Shown one piece after another: positions 27,195 through 35,423 of a DNA stretch of 64,000 bases. This DNA comes from Streptomyces polyasparticus (lineage in GTDB: Bacteria; Actinomycetota; Actinomycetes; Streptomycetales; Streptomycetaceae): NCBI RefSeq assembly GCF_014493765.1, contig NZ_JACTVJ010000014.1, positions 248,001 to 312,000 of the forward strand, read 5' to 3'. The notes beneath the pieces were generated by a model. The model was not told the DNA's origin, made no database searches, and saw only the letters and a program-made list of their open reading frames with translations. Made by a program: the position numbers and the translations under genes. The first letter of the stretch is position 1; every line of letters starts with the position of its first letter.

Positions 27195-29194
27195 GCCGTC
27201 CCTCCTGCCACGGTCTTCGCGGCCGGCTCCCCGGCCTCCTCGACGGGATGCCAACAAGCGACCCGGTGGGTTTCCTTGTGGCTTTCCCTCCGGTCCTCCC
27301 GCCGCGCGACCGGCTCCGGCTCCGGGCTCTCGGCCAGGCAGCGGCTGTCCGCACGGGGACAGCGCGGGGCGAACGCACACCCCTGCGGCATCCGGTCCGG
27401 CTCCGGCGGGCGCCCCTCGATGACGGCCAGCGGGCGGTCCCGGTCGGTGCCGAGGTCCGGGACCGCCGCCAACAGGGCCCGCGTATAGGGGTGTCGGGCC
27501 CTTTCGTACAGATCGGCCGCCGGCAGATCCTCGACGATCCGTCCGGCGTACATGACGAGCACCCGGTCACAGGTCTGTGCGACCACCGTCACGTCATGGC
27601 TGATCAGCAGGATCGCGGTGTCCCGCGCGGCCCGCACCTCGCCGAGCAGCCGCAGCACCTGCCGCTGCACGGTGACGTCGAGCGCGGTGGTCGGCTCGTC
27701 CGCGATGATCAGGCGCGGGTCCCCCATGAGGCCCATGCCGATCATCGCGCGCTGCCGCATCCCGCCGGAGAACTCGTACGGGTACTGCCGCGCCCGCCGC
27801 TCCGGTGCGGGAATGCGCACGGCCCTCAGCCGGTCCACGGCACGCTCGTGCGCCGCCTTGCGGCCCAACTGCTGGTGTTCCTCGGCCACTTCGGCGAGTT
27901 GCCTGCCGATGCCCCGTACGGGATTGAAGGAGGTCATCGGGTCCTGGAAGACCAGCGCGAGCGAGGTGCCGAGCAGGGGCCGCAGTGCGCGCTGCGGGGT
28001 GTCGAGCAGCGGCGTGCCCAGGAACTCCAGGCGGCCCGCGCTCACTTGACCCGGCGGCTCGACCAGACCGGACACGGCCATCGCGGTCAGGCTCTTGCCG
28101 GACCCGGACTCGCCGACCACCCCGACCGCTTCCCCGCTCCGTACGAGGAAACTCACGCCTCGGACGGGGGTGATGGGCCCGTTCGTACCGGGGAAGGAGA
28201 CCCGCAGATCCTCCACGGCGAGCACCGCCTCCCCTGCCTCCAGGGAGTCCGGCGCGGCAGCGGGCGCGGCGACAGGCGCCGGAGCCGGGGCCGTACGGCG
28301 CGACAGCGTGCGCACCCCGAGCGCGGCGGCCGCGGCCTCGCCGAACAGGTTGAACGCCAGACCGGTGACGACCACCGCCACGCAGGGCGCGAGGGCCGGC
28401 GCGGGTGTGAGGTAGATCCGGTTCAGGCCCTCGCCGAGCAGCCGGCCCCAGTCGTAGTCGGGCGCCTGAACTCCCAGACCCAGGAAGGAGAGTCCGGCGA
28501 AGGCGAGCAGCGCCGAGCCCGCGCCGATGGTGGCGTTGACGGCCAGCGGTTCGGCGATGTTCGGCAGCACATGGCGGACCAGAAGCCGGAACCTGCCGAC
28601 GCCCGCGACCCGGGCCGCGGCCACGAAGTCCTTGCCCGCGACCGAGGCGGACAGGGTCTGGGTCAGGCGCGCGAAAGCGGGCGCCGTGGCCAGTCCGATC
28701 GCGAGCACCGCCCCCTTGGCGCCCACTCCGAAGACGACCGCGAAGAAGAGGGCGAGCAGCAGGGCGGGGAACGCGACGGCGATATTGACCACCGCGGTGA
28801 CCAGCCGGCCCGTGCGGCGCGGCAGCACCGAGGGGGCCGCGCCCAGGAGGATGCCCAGGCTCACGCCGAGCAGCGTGGCGGCGAGGGCGAGCAGCAGGCT
28901 GAGCCGGGTGGCGACGAGCACGCGGTACAGGAGGTCGCGGCCCAGGCTGTCGGTGCCCAACGGGTGGGCTTCGGACGGGCCTTGCTGAATCGCGGACGTG
29001 TCGACGACGGCCGCCTGATCGCCCCACAGGAGGGGCGCGAGGACGGCGAGCACCGTGATCGCGAGCAGCAGCCCGCCGGCGCAGGCCCCCACGGGTGTAC
29101 GGGCCACCGCCCACCACCGCGAACGCCGAGCGGAGGTCTTCCCCGTCCGGCCGCCCTGGTCGGTCCCCGTCCGGCCGCCCTGATCGGTCCCCAT
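27191..29194 (-). CDS. Peptide ABC permease-ATPase fusion (DppC-DppD)
   Basis: A 667-residue fusion. Residues ~1-300 are a DppC-type permease with six helices, the TDSLGRDLLYRVLVATRLSL entry motif and a VLPNIAEPLAV loop equivalent to the EAA motif. An Ala/Pro linker (about 300-325) leads to a DppD-type ATPase: Walker A GESGSGKSLT (about 363), Q-loop LVFQDPMTSFNPV, signature SGGMRQRAMIGM, Walker B LIIADEPTTALD, and a C-terminal Cys cluster CAFAPRCPRADSRC, typical of oligopeptide ATPases. Most organisms encode these as two proteins. The N-terminus repeats TDQGGRTG twice. ATG 29194 overlaps the DppB stop by 1 bp. Confidence 0.92.
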   Translation of the reverse strand: MGTDQGGRTGTDQGGRTGKTSARRSRWWAVARTPVGACAGGLLLAITVLAVLAPLLWGDQAAVVDTSAIQQGPSEAHPLGTDSLGRDLLYRVLVATRLSLLLALAATLLGVSLGILLGAAPSVLPRRTGRLVTAVVNIAVAFPALLLALFFAVVFGVGAKGAVLAIGLATAPAFARLTQTLSASVAGKDFVAAARVAGVGRFRLLVRHVLPNIAEPLAVNATIGAGSALLAFAGLSFLGLGVQAPDYDWGRLLGEGLNRIYLTPAPALAPCVAVVVTGLAFNLFGEAAAAALGVRTLSRRTAPAPAPVAAPAAAPDSLEAGEAVLAVEDLRVSFPGTNGPITPVRGVSFLVRSGEAVGVVGESGSGKSLTAMAVSGLVEPPGQVSAGRLEFLGTPLLDTPQRALRPLLGTSLALVFQDPMTSFNPVRGIGRQLAEVAEEHQQLGRKAAHERAVDRLRAVRIPAPERRARQYPYEFSGGMRQRAMIGMGLMGDPRLIIADEPTTALDVTVQRQVLRLLGEVRAARDTAILLISHDVTVVAQTCDRVLVMYAGRIVEDLPAADLYERARHPYTRALLAAVPDLGTDRDRPLAVIEGRPPEPDRMPQGCAFAPRCPRADSRCLAESPEPEPVARREDRRESHKETHRVACWHPVEEAGEPAAKTVAGGTA

Positions 29195-30192
29195 CAGCCC
29201 TCCCTGATCGCGGACCGGGGGTCGAGCAGGGCGAGCACCACGTCGACCAGGAGGTTCACCAGGAGCACCCCGGCTCCGTAGACCAGCACGATCCCCTGCA
29301 CCACCGGATAGTCCTTCTGCAGAATCGACTGCACGACGGTCGAGCCGAGCCCAGGCCAGGCGAACACGTTCTCCACCAGGACCGTCCCCGCCACCAGGGA
29401 CGACAGGAGCAGCCCGCCGAGGGTCAGCGTCGACGTGAGGGCGTTGGGCAGCGCGTGGCGGAGGTAGACGAGCCGGGGCCGCAGCCGCTTCGCCCGTGCC
29501 GTACGGATGTGGTCGTCGGCGAGCACCGCCAGCATCTCCACGCGGCCGATCCGCGCCAGGACCGAGGCGGGCCCGATCGCGAGGGCAAGGACCGGCAGGA
29601 CATACGAGGAGGGCTCCCCGCGGCCCGCGACCGGCAGCCAGCCGAGCCGCACCCCGAAGACATACGCGAGCACCACGGCGAGCAGGAACTCCGGTACGAC
29701 GGCGAGCACCACGCTCGTCGAGGTGAACGCGAGCTCGGCGCCCCGTCGCCGGCCGCCCCGGGTCAGGGCGGCCATCACCGTGCCGAGGGGAACAGCCACC
29801 GCGAACGCGACCAGGAAGGCGAACCCCGCCAGCTCCAGGGTCGCCGGCAGCCGCTCCCCGATGGTCTGCGCCACCGGAAGGCCGCTGACGGTGGAGCTGC
29901 CGAAGTCACCGGTGAACACCCCGCCCAGGAAGCGCAGATACTGCTCCAGGAGCGGATCGTCGAGCCCGAGTTCCGCCCGCCGCGCCGCCACCAGCTGCGG
30001 CGAGGCCGTCATCCCGAGCGCCGCGCGCACCGGGTCGCCGGGGATCAGGTGGATCATCAGGAACGCGGCCGAGAGGAGCACCCACAGCGAGACGAGCAGC
30101 CGGGCCGCGCGGCGGGCGGCGAACACCGCCCACCGGTTGTCCCACCACCTGTAGGCCGCTTCAACTCTCTTGGGCAGAACGGCCGTTGTCAT
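29194..30192 (-). CDS. Dipeptide/oligopeptide ABC permease (DppB type)
   Basis: A 332-residue inner-membrane permease with six helices. The N-terminal RAARLLVSLWVLLSAAFLMI and HLIPGDPVRAALG are the DppB signature, and YLRHALPNALTSTLTLGG is the EAA-like loop that docks to the ATPase. ATG 30192 overlaps the binding-protein stop by 4 bp (ATGA). With the fused permease-ATPase and the second ATPase it completes one peptide importer. Confidence 0.92.
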   Translation of the reverse strand: MTTAVLPKRVEAAYRWWDNRWAVFAARRAARLLVSLWVLLSAAFLMIHLIPGDPVRAALGMTASPQLVAARRAELGLDDPLLEQYLRFLGGVFTGDFGSSTVSGLPVAQTIGERLPATLELAGFAFLVAFAVAVPLGTVMAALTRGGRRRGAELAFTSTSVVLAVVPEFLLAVVLAYVFGVRLGWLPVAGRGEPSSYVLPVLALAIGPASVLARIGRVEMLAVLADDHIRTARAKRLRPRLVYLRHALPNALTSTLTLGGLLLSSLVAGTVLVENVFAWPGLGSTVVQSILQKDYPVVQGIVLVYGAGVLLVNLLVDVVLALLDPRSAIREG

Positions 30193-31820
30193 TGCCCTGC
30201 CCCGGCGTACATCCGGATCGAGGACGGCACGATCGCGCCCTGGGTGAGCCCGAAGCGGGCGTTCTTGCCGAAGACCGGTGCGACGGAGTTGTAGAACGGC
30301 ACCGTGTCGACCTGCTTGATCAGCTCCTGCTCGGCCTTCATCCACAAGTCGCAGCCCGCTGTGCCGACTTCGCCCCCTGCCTTCTGCACCGCCGCCTGGT
30401 ACTCGGCGTTCTCGACCCCGGCGAAGTTGACGCCCTCGGGCGGCTTCGGCCCTGCCATGAACGGCACGAGCTGCGTGGGCGAGGAGACGGCGACCGGGCC
30501 CATCGAGACATCCCAGTCACCGGAGCCGAACAGCGCGTTGTTGAGCGCCGGGCTGTCCACCGGCTTCAGGGTCACCTCGGCGCCGAGGCTCTGCCACTCC
30601 TTCTGCACGAGCTCGGCGCCCGCGGCCATCGTCGGCCCCAGCTGGGTGCCGTACAGGAGCGAGAGCTTGAGCTTCTTGCCGTCCTTCGTCCGTACGCCGC
30701 CGGCGCCGGCCTTCCAACCCGCCGCGTCCAGCGCGGACTTGGCCGCCGCCAGGTCGTACTGCGGTAGATTGCCGCCGACCGAGTCGCCCGTGCAGGCCCG
30801 GGGTTCGATGGTGACCATGCCCTGTGCGGGCCTCCCGGTGCCGTTGGTGATCACCTTGCCGATGTCGGACAGGTTCAGCGCCTGCACCAGGGCGCGGCGC
30901 ACCTTCTCGTCCGCGCCGGGCCTGCCGCCGTTCTGGTTGAAGAACAGCTCGCCCACCGGCGCCTGTACGTCGGCGTGGAAGAGCTTCTGCGCGCCGAGCC
31001 GCTTCTGCTCGGGCCCGATCACCGTCGCCGCGTTCAGCTCGCCCGAGAGCAGCAGGTTCGCGGCCGTGGACTCGTTAGGGATCACCCGGACCGTCACCTT
31101 GTCCGGCAGCCCCTTCGCCTTCGCGTCGAACTCGCCCGGCCCCCAGGCGTAGTCCTTGCGCCGCGTCAGCGTGTAGTGGTCGCCCGGGACGGCCTCGGTC
31201 AGCGTGAACATGCCGGTGCCGCTGTCCTTGCCGCCCTTGGTCAGGACCCCGCGGTCCTGCAGGCCCTTCCCGCAGGCGATGGGCACCGAGCCCGCGTTGC
31301 GCAGCAGGAAGGCGTCGGGTGCGCCGCTGGTCAGGCTGACCGTGCCCGCCTGGTCGTCGGCCTTCGCCTTCGTACCGGGCTGGATGTAGAGCCCCGCGAG
31401 CGGGGACTTGTTCTTCGGGTCGCCGATGTAGTCGATGTTCGCGGCGACATCGCTCGCGGTCAGCGGCGAGCCGTCGGAGCAGGTGACACCGGGGCGCAGC
31501 GTGAAGGAGGCGGTGGTGGTCGTCGCCTCCCACTTCCGCGCGATCCCCGCCACCGGCTCACCCCGCTCGTCGAGGTGGATCAGCGGGTCGTACAGGAAGC
31601 GGTTGACGCCGATCGCGATCGACATCACCGTCTGCGCCGGGTCGAGGGTGCCCGGGTCGGAGCCGTACGCGAGGGTGAACGTGCGGCCGTCCGCCAGCTC
31701 GCCCTCCTGCCCGCCCCCGGCGCCGCCGCCCGAGCCGCCGCACCCGCTCAGGACGAGCGCGCCCACCGCCATCAGCGGCAGGCCGTGCCCCGCGTATCTC
31801 CTGCTGGACCACGTGTTCAT
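30189..31820 (-). CDS. Peptide-binding lipoprotein (SBP family 5)
   Basis: A 543-residue extracellular solute-binding protein of the DppA/OppA family and the first gene of the operon. The signal peptide ends in the lipobox VLSGC, followed by a Gly/Ser-rich linker. ADGRTFTLAYGSDPGTLDP and the LDERGEPVAGIARKWEAT stretch are typical of family 5. I start at ATG 31820 because GGAGG lies about 10 bp upstream; an in-frame start at 31847 lacks a ribosome site. Ligand specificity cannot be read, but the downstream enzymes suggest peptides containing D-residues or acylated residues. Confidence 0.92.
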   Translation of the reverse strand: MNTWSSRRYAGHGLPLMAVGALVLSGCGGSGGGAGGGQEGELADGRTFTLAYGSDPGTLDPAQTVMSIAIGVNRFLYDPLIHLDERGEPVAGIARKWEATTTTASFTLRPGVTCSDGSPLTASDVAANIDYIGDPKNKSPLAGLYIQPGTKAKADDQAGTVSLTSGAPDAFLLRNAGSVPIACGKGLQDRGVLTKGGKDSGTGMFTLTEAVPGDHYTLTRRKDYAWGPGEFDAKAKGLPDKVTVRVIPNESTAANLLLSGELNAATVIGPEQKRLGAQKLFHADVQAPVGELFFNQNGGRPGADEKVRRALVQALNLSDIGKVITNGTGRPAQGMVTIEPRACTGDSVGGNLPQYDLAAAKSALDAAGWKAGAGGVRTKDGKKLKLSLLYGTQLGPTMAAGAELVQKEWQSLGAEVTLKPVDSPALNNALFGSGDWDVSMGPVAVSSPTQLVPFMAGPKPPEGVNFAGVENAEYQAAVQKAGGEVGTAGCDLWMKAEQELIKQVDTVPFYNSVAPVFGKNARFGLTQGAIVPSSIRMYAGAGQ

Positions 31821-31860
31821 GCGGATCCCCACCTCCGAGGCTGCCAACCGTGATGCCGGG

Positions 31861-31938
31861 AAGGTAGGGCAGAACGCGCGGCCGGCTCTTCGTCGGCCGC
31901 ACCAAGGAGAGGCGGGGGTGTTCGTCGCCTGCGACGAA
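31861..31938 (-). promoter_or_regulatory. Promoter/operator region of the peptide and D-amino-acid operon
   Basis: On the minus strand TACCTT (31866-31861) can serve as a -10 box for the operon, about 45 bp before the start codon. Upstream lies a near-perfect 18-bp palindrome, TTCGTCGC-CT-GCGACGAA (31921-31938). A single half-site TTCGTCGG lies at 31889, 32 bp away (about three helical turns). This arrangement fits an activator binding upstream of the -35 region. The PucR protein encoded in the operon is the obvious candidate. The -35 box is not recognisable. Confidence 0.5.
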
Positions 31939-32004
31939 TGCCGCGCCAGGCGAGGGGGGCGAGAGCCGTGCCCTCAAGTCCGCTGTCCGCAGCGTGAGAT
32001 GGCG

Positions 32005-32033
32005 TTGCCGCGGACCGGGATCCGTGCCAGCAT
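32005..32033 (+). promoter_or_regulatory. Predicted promoter for the leader peptide and ACT gene
   Basis: TTGCCG (32005-32010) and CAGCAT (32028-32033) are separated by exactly 17 bp. Transcription would begin 7-8 bp later, at the A of the leader ATG (32041), giving a leaderless message. Confidence 0.5.
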
Positions 32034-32040
32034 CCGCGCC

Positions 32041-32088
32041 ATGCCGCGTCAGCTCATTATTGGCTGCAGCGTGCCGGCACCGAGGTGA
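32041..32088 (+). CDS. Putative 15-residue leader peptide with Leu-Ile-Ile codons
   Basis: Reads MPRQLIIGCSVPAPR then TGA. It uses CTC-ATT-ATT in a row; ATT is rare in this genome, and tandem branched-chain codons are the hallmark of ilv/leu attenuator peptides. There is no ribosome site, but the predicted promoter places the transcript start at its ATG. A small hairpin (GGAGGC-CAC-GCCTCC, 32092-32106) follows the stop, then the terminator at 32131. It probably serves as a sensor of charged Ile/Leu tRNA for the downstream gene. Confidence 0.5.
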   Translation: MPRQLIIGCSVPAPR

Positions 32089-32130
32089 TCAGGAGGCCAC
32101 GCCTCCGACGACCGCCCACCGCCCGCACGC

Positions 32131-32165
32131 AGACCTCTCGCATCCGCGAGGGGTCTTTTTGTTTT
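32131..32165 (+). terminator. Attenuator-like intrinsic terminator in the leader
   Basis: AGACCTCTCGC (32131-32141) pairs with GCGAGGGGTCT (32146-32156) with one T-G pair and a 4-base loop. The rare T tract TCTTTTTGTTTT follows. It lies between the leader peptide and the ACT-domain gene, where it would stop transcription before the gene. Confidence 0.8.
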
Positions 32166-32201
32166 CCGGCCCGATCCGCCCGATACGAGGAAGCGCCCGC
32201 C

Positions 32202-32462
32202 ATGACGTCAGTAGAACCGCTGCCGGAGAACCCGGCCTCCCGGCTCACCGTGACCCTCCGCGACACCCGCGAAGGCCTGGGCCGGATCGTGTCGACCCTG
32301 CGCTCGGTGCCGGTGAGCGAGCTGACCTACCGAGTGTCCGAGGACACCCGCGCCACCGCCGAAATCGTCCTCGCACCGGCCGACGCACCCAGGGCGCGCC
32401 GCAGGCTGCACCGGATGGTGGACGTCCTCGCGGTCACCGAGGCGACCACGAGGACTCCGTAA
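32202..32462 (+). CDS. Free-standing ACT-domain protein (IlvN/IlvM-like)
   Basis: An 86-residue protein. The pattern LTVTLRDTREGLGRIVSTLR, then a beta strand ELTYRVSE and an alpha helix in DAPRARRRLHRMVDVLAV, matches the beta-alpha-beta-beta-alpha-beta order of an ACT domain. It resembles short acetolactate-synthase regulatory subunits such as IlvM. GAGGAAG upstream of ATG 32202 is a good ribosome site. No catalytic subunit is nearby. A role in sensing branched-chain amino acids is inferred from fold and leader. Confidence 0.65.
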   Translation: MTSVEPLPENPASRLTVTLRDTREGLGRIVSTLRSVPVSELTYRVSEDTRATAEIVLAPADAPRARRRLHRMVDVLAVTEATTRTP

Positions 32463-32500
32463 AAGAGGATTCCGTAAGACTCCGCAAGAGGGGGGCGGGC

Positions 32501-33451
32501 TCAGCTCCTGCGCCGGGCCGCCTCGTACAGGACGACGCCCGCCGCCACACCGGCGTTCAGGGACTCGGCACCACCGGGCATCGGGATGCGCACGAGGTAG
32601 TCGCAGGTCTCGCCGACCAGGCGGGACAGGCCCTTGCCCTCGCTGCCGACCACGATCACGACCGGGCCGCCGAGCGCCTCCAGGTCACCGACCTTGTGCT
32701 CGCCGTCGGCCGCGAGACCGACGATCGTCAGGCCCGCCTTCTGGTACGCCTCGAGCGCGCGCGTCAGGTTGGTGGCACGGGCCACGGGCGTACGGGCCGC
32801 GGCACCGGCCGAGGTCTTCCAGGCGCCGGCCGTCATACCGGCGGCGCGGCGCTCGGGCACGACCACACCGTGACCGCCGAAGGCGGAGACGGAGCGGACG
32901 ACCGCGCCGAGGTTGCGCGGGTCGGTGACGCCGTCGAGCGCGACGATCAGCGGGTCGTCGCCCACGTCGAAGGCCGCGGCGGCCAGGTCCTCGGGGTGCG
33001 CGTACTCGTACGCCGGGACCTGGAGCACCATGCCCTGGTGGTTGAGCCCGTTGGTCATCCGGTCGAGCTCGGGCCGCGGCGCCTCCATCAGGTGGATGCC
33101 GCCGCGCTCCTGCGCGAGGCTCAGGGCGTCGCGTACGCGCTCGTCGTTGTCGATGAACTGCTGCACGTACAGCGTCGTCGCCGGCACGCCGTCGCGCAGC
33201 GCCTCGTACACGGAGTTGCGCCCCACGACCAGCTCCGACTGCCCCTTGCCGCCGCGCCGTGCGATGGGCTTGCGGGCGGCCTGCTTGGCCTTGGCGTTGG
33301 CGATGCGGTTCTTCTTGTGCTTCTTGCGCATCTCCGCGGGCGGCGTCGGACCCCTGCCCTCCAGGCCGCGGCGCCGCTTGCCACCGCTGCCGACCGTCGC
33401 ACCCTTCTTGTTGCTGGTGCGACGGTTCCTGCGCTGGCTGTTCCCGGCCAT
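32501..33451 (-). CDS. rlmB: 23S rRNA (guanosine-2'-O-)-methyltransferase RlmB
   Basis: A 316-residue SPOUT (TrmH/SpoU) methyltransferase that modifies a conserved guanosine of 23S rRNA using SAM. Trefoil-knot motifs are intact: [31 protein letters not shown] and [18 protein letters not shown]. The N-terminal ~75 residues are a Lys/Arg-rich, probably disordered extension common in actinobacteria, followed by the L30-like substrate-binding domain starting [11 protein letters not shown]. It lies 87 bp downstream of cysS, beyond a strong hairpin. Confidence 0.93.
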   Translation of the reverse strand: MAGNSQRRNRRTSNKKGATVGSGGKRRRGLEGRGPTPPAEMRKKHKKNRIANAKAKQAARKPIARRGGKGQSELVVGRNSVYEALRDGVPATTLYVQQFIDNDERVRDALSLAQERGGIHLMEAPRPELDRMTNGLNHQGMVLQVPAYEYAHPEDLAAAAFDVGDDPLIVALDGVTDPRNLGAVVRSVSAFGGHGVVVPERRAAGMTAGAWKTSAGAAARTPVARATNLTRALEAYQKAGLTIVGLAADGEHKVGDLEALGGPVVIVVGSEGKGLSRLVGETCDYLVRIPMPGGAESLNAGVAAGVVLYEAARRRS

Positions 33452-33498
33452 GACCTACCTGTTTCTACGTCTGCGAAGCATGAAGTTCGTATATGCAG

Positions 33499-33526
33499 TG
33501 TGCCGCCCGGTCGACCGGGCGGCACA
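33499..33526 (-). terminator. Hairpin between cysS and rlmB
   Basis: A perfect 12-bp stem, TGTGCCGCCCGG with CCGGGCGGCACA, encloses the tetraloop TCGA. It lies 12 bp past the cysS stop, so rlmB needs readthrough or its own promoter. Confidence 0.85.
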
Positions 33527-33538
33527 TCTAGCGCTTGA

Positions 33539-34939
33539 TCAGCGAGGACCGAGGGTCCAGCGCGGACCGTCGGGGCCGTCCTCGATGACGAGTCCCGACT
33601 GGTTGAGCTGATCGCGGATGGCGTCCGCCGCGGGCCAGTCCTTACGGGCCCGCGCCGACTCCCGCTGCTGGAGGACCAGGCGTACGAGGGTGTCGACCAC
33701 TCCGTGCAGGTCCTCGCCCCGGTCGCTCTCGCCGGCCCAGTGCGGGTCGAGCGGGTCCAGACCGAGGACGCCGAGCATGGCGCGCACTTCGGCGAGCCGC
33801 GCGATGGCCGCTTCCTTGTCGTCGGCGGCGAGGGCGCTGTTGCCCTGGCGGACCGTGGTGTGCACGACGGCGAGCGCCTGCGGCACCCCGAGGTCGTCGT
33901 CCATGGCCTCGGCGAACGCGAGCGGCACCTCGGCCGCGGGCTCGACCGGGCCCCCGGCCTTCTCGACCACGCGCTGCACGAAGCCCTCGATCCGGGCGAA
34001 CGCGGACTCGGCCTCGCGCAGGGCCTCCTCGCTGTACTCGATCATCGAGCGGTAGTGCGGGGTGCCGAGGTAGTAGCGCAGCACGATCGGACGCCAGCGC
34101 TGCACCATCTCGCTCACGAGGACCGAGTTGCCGAGCGACTTCGACATCTTCTCGTTCGCCATGGTCACCCAGGCGTTGTGCAGCCAGTACTTGGCGAACT
34201 CGTCGCCGTACGCCTTGGCCTGGGCGATCTCGTTCTCGTGGTGCGGGAAGATCAGGTCGAGCCCGCCGCCGTGGATGTCGAACGCGCTGCCCAGGTACTT
34301 GTGGGCCATCGCGGAGCACTCCAGGTGCCAGCCGGGACGGCCGCGGCCCCAGGGGGTCTCCCAGCTGGGCTCCCCGGGCTTCGCCGCCTTCCACATGGCG
34401 AAGTCCCGCGAGTCCCGCTTGCCGGTCTCCCCGTCGGCGGACGGCTGCAGCAGGTTGTCCAGCTCCTGGTTGGAGAGCTCCAGGTAGCCGGGGAAGGACC
34501 GCACGTCGAAGTAGACGTTGCCCTCGGACTCGTACGCGTGCCCGCGCTCGATGAGCCCGCGCATCATCTCGACCATCTCGGTGATGTGGCCGGTGGCGCG
34601 CGGCTCGTACGTGGGCGGCAGGCAGCCGAGCGCCTGGTAGCCGTCGTTGAACGCGCGCTCGTTCTCGTACCCGATCGACCACCAGGGCCGGCCCTGCTCG
34701 GCGGCCTTGGTGATGATCTTGTCGTCGATGTCCGTGACATTGCGGATGAACGTCACGTCGTAGCCGCGGTACGTGAACCAGCGGCGCAGGATGTCGAAGT
34801 TCAGCCCCGACCTGATGTGCCCGATGTGCGGGGCGGCCTGCACGGTCGCGCCACACAGGTAGATCGAGACGCAGCCCGGCGTGAGCGGGATGAAGTCACG
34901 GATCTGCCGGGCGCTGGTGTCGTACAGGCGAATAGTCAC
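33539..34939 (-). CDS. cysS: Cysteinyl-tRNA synthetase
   Basis: A 466-residue class I synthetase that charges tRNA-Cys. The start is GTG 34939 (VTIRLYDTSARQ). The HIGH motif is APHIGHIRSG, preceded by the Zn ligand Cys in YLCGATV. Further Zn ligands are in HLECSAM and FPHHENE. The KMSKS loop is ANEKMSKSLGN. The C-terminal helical anticodon domain ends in WTLGPR. The length equals that of the S. coelicolor enzyme as I remember it. The gene probably has its own promoter; TACCCT lies about 7 bp before the GTG. Confidence 0.96.
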   Translation of the reverse strand: MTIRLYDTSARQIRDFIPLTPGCVSIYLCGATVQAAPHIGHIRSGLNFDILRRWFTYRGYDVTFIRNVTDIDDKIITKAAEQGRPWWSIGYENERAFNDGYQALGCLPPTYEPRATGHITEMVEMMRGLIERGHAYESEGNVYFDVRSFPGYLELSNQELDNLLQPSADGETGKRDSRDFAMWKAAKPGEPSWETPWGRGRPGWHLECSAMAHKYLGSAFDIHGGGLDLIFPHHENEIAQAKAYGDEFAKYWLHNAWVTMANEKMSKSLGNSVLVSEMVQRWRPIVLRYYLGTPHYRSMIEYSEEALREAESAFARIEGFVQRVVEKAGGPVEPAAEVPLAFAEAMDDDLGVPQALAVVHTTVRQGNSALAADDKEAAIARLAEVRAMLGVLGLDPLDPHWAGESDRGEDLHGVVDTLVRLVLQQRESARARKDWPAADAIRDQLNQSGLVIEDGPDGPRWTLGPR

Positions 34940-35018
34940 GACATCAAGGGTAGTGGGCGCAGGGCAGTGCCCCGCGACCGTTCGGGGGCCGCGGGACAAG
35001 TTTGTGATACTGGCCGGC

Positions 35019-35423
35019 TCAGATCCGCCCGACGACCTTGACCGGCGTGACCCGCACGACCACGCGAGGGGCATCCTGGGCGGAGGCCGGGTTGAAGTCG
35101 GCGTACTTCTTGCCGACGTACTTCATCGCCAGCTCGTCGATCAGCTCCTGACCGCCCTCTTCCGTCATCGCGGCGGTGCCGCGGATCTCGGCGTAGGTGT
35201 ACGGGGCGTCGAAGGGCTGCACGACGATGCTGAGCCGCGGGTCGCGGTCGAGGTTCTTCTCCTTCTGCCGCCCCCGCGTGGTCGAGAACAGAATGTCGTC
35301 TCCGTCCCGCTTCACCCACACCGGCGACAGCTGGGGGCTGCCGTCGGGCTGGATGGTGGCCACGGTGATGAAGACGGGGGTGTCGAGCAGGCGCTTGAGG
35401 TCTTCGGAGAGTTCGGCGGACAT
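35019..35423 (-). CDS. PPOX-class F420/FMN-dependent oxidoreductase-fold protein
   Basis: A 134-residue split-barrel flavin or F420-binding protein of the pyridoxamine-5'-phosphate oxidase superfamily. Characteristic strands are PVFITVATIQPDGSPQLSPVWV and DDILFSTTRGRQKEKNLDRD. In actinobacteria such short proteins often bind F420 or biliverdin; the substrate is unknown. The ribosome site GGAGGCAACCC precedes ATG 35423. It lies between the cysS promoter and a repeat-rich gap. Confidence 0.85.
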   Translation of the reverse strand: MSAELSEDLKRLLDTPVFITVATIQPDGSPQLSPVWVKRDGDDILFSTTRGRQKEKNLDRDPRLSIVVQPFDAPYTYAEIRGTAAMTEEGGQELIDELAMKYVGKKYADFNPASAQDAPRVVVRVTPVKVVGRI

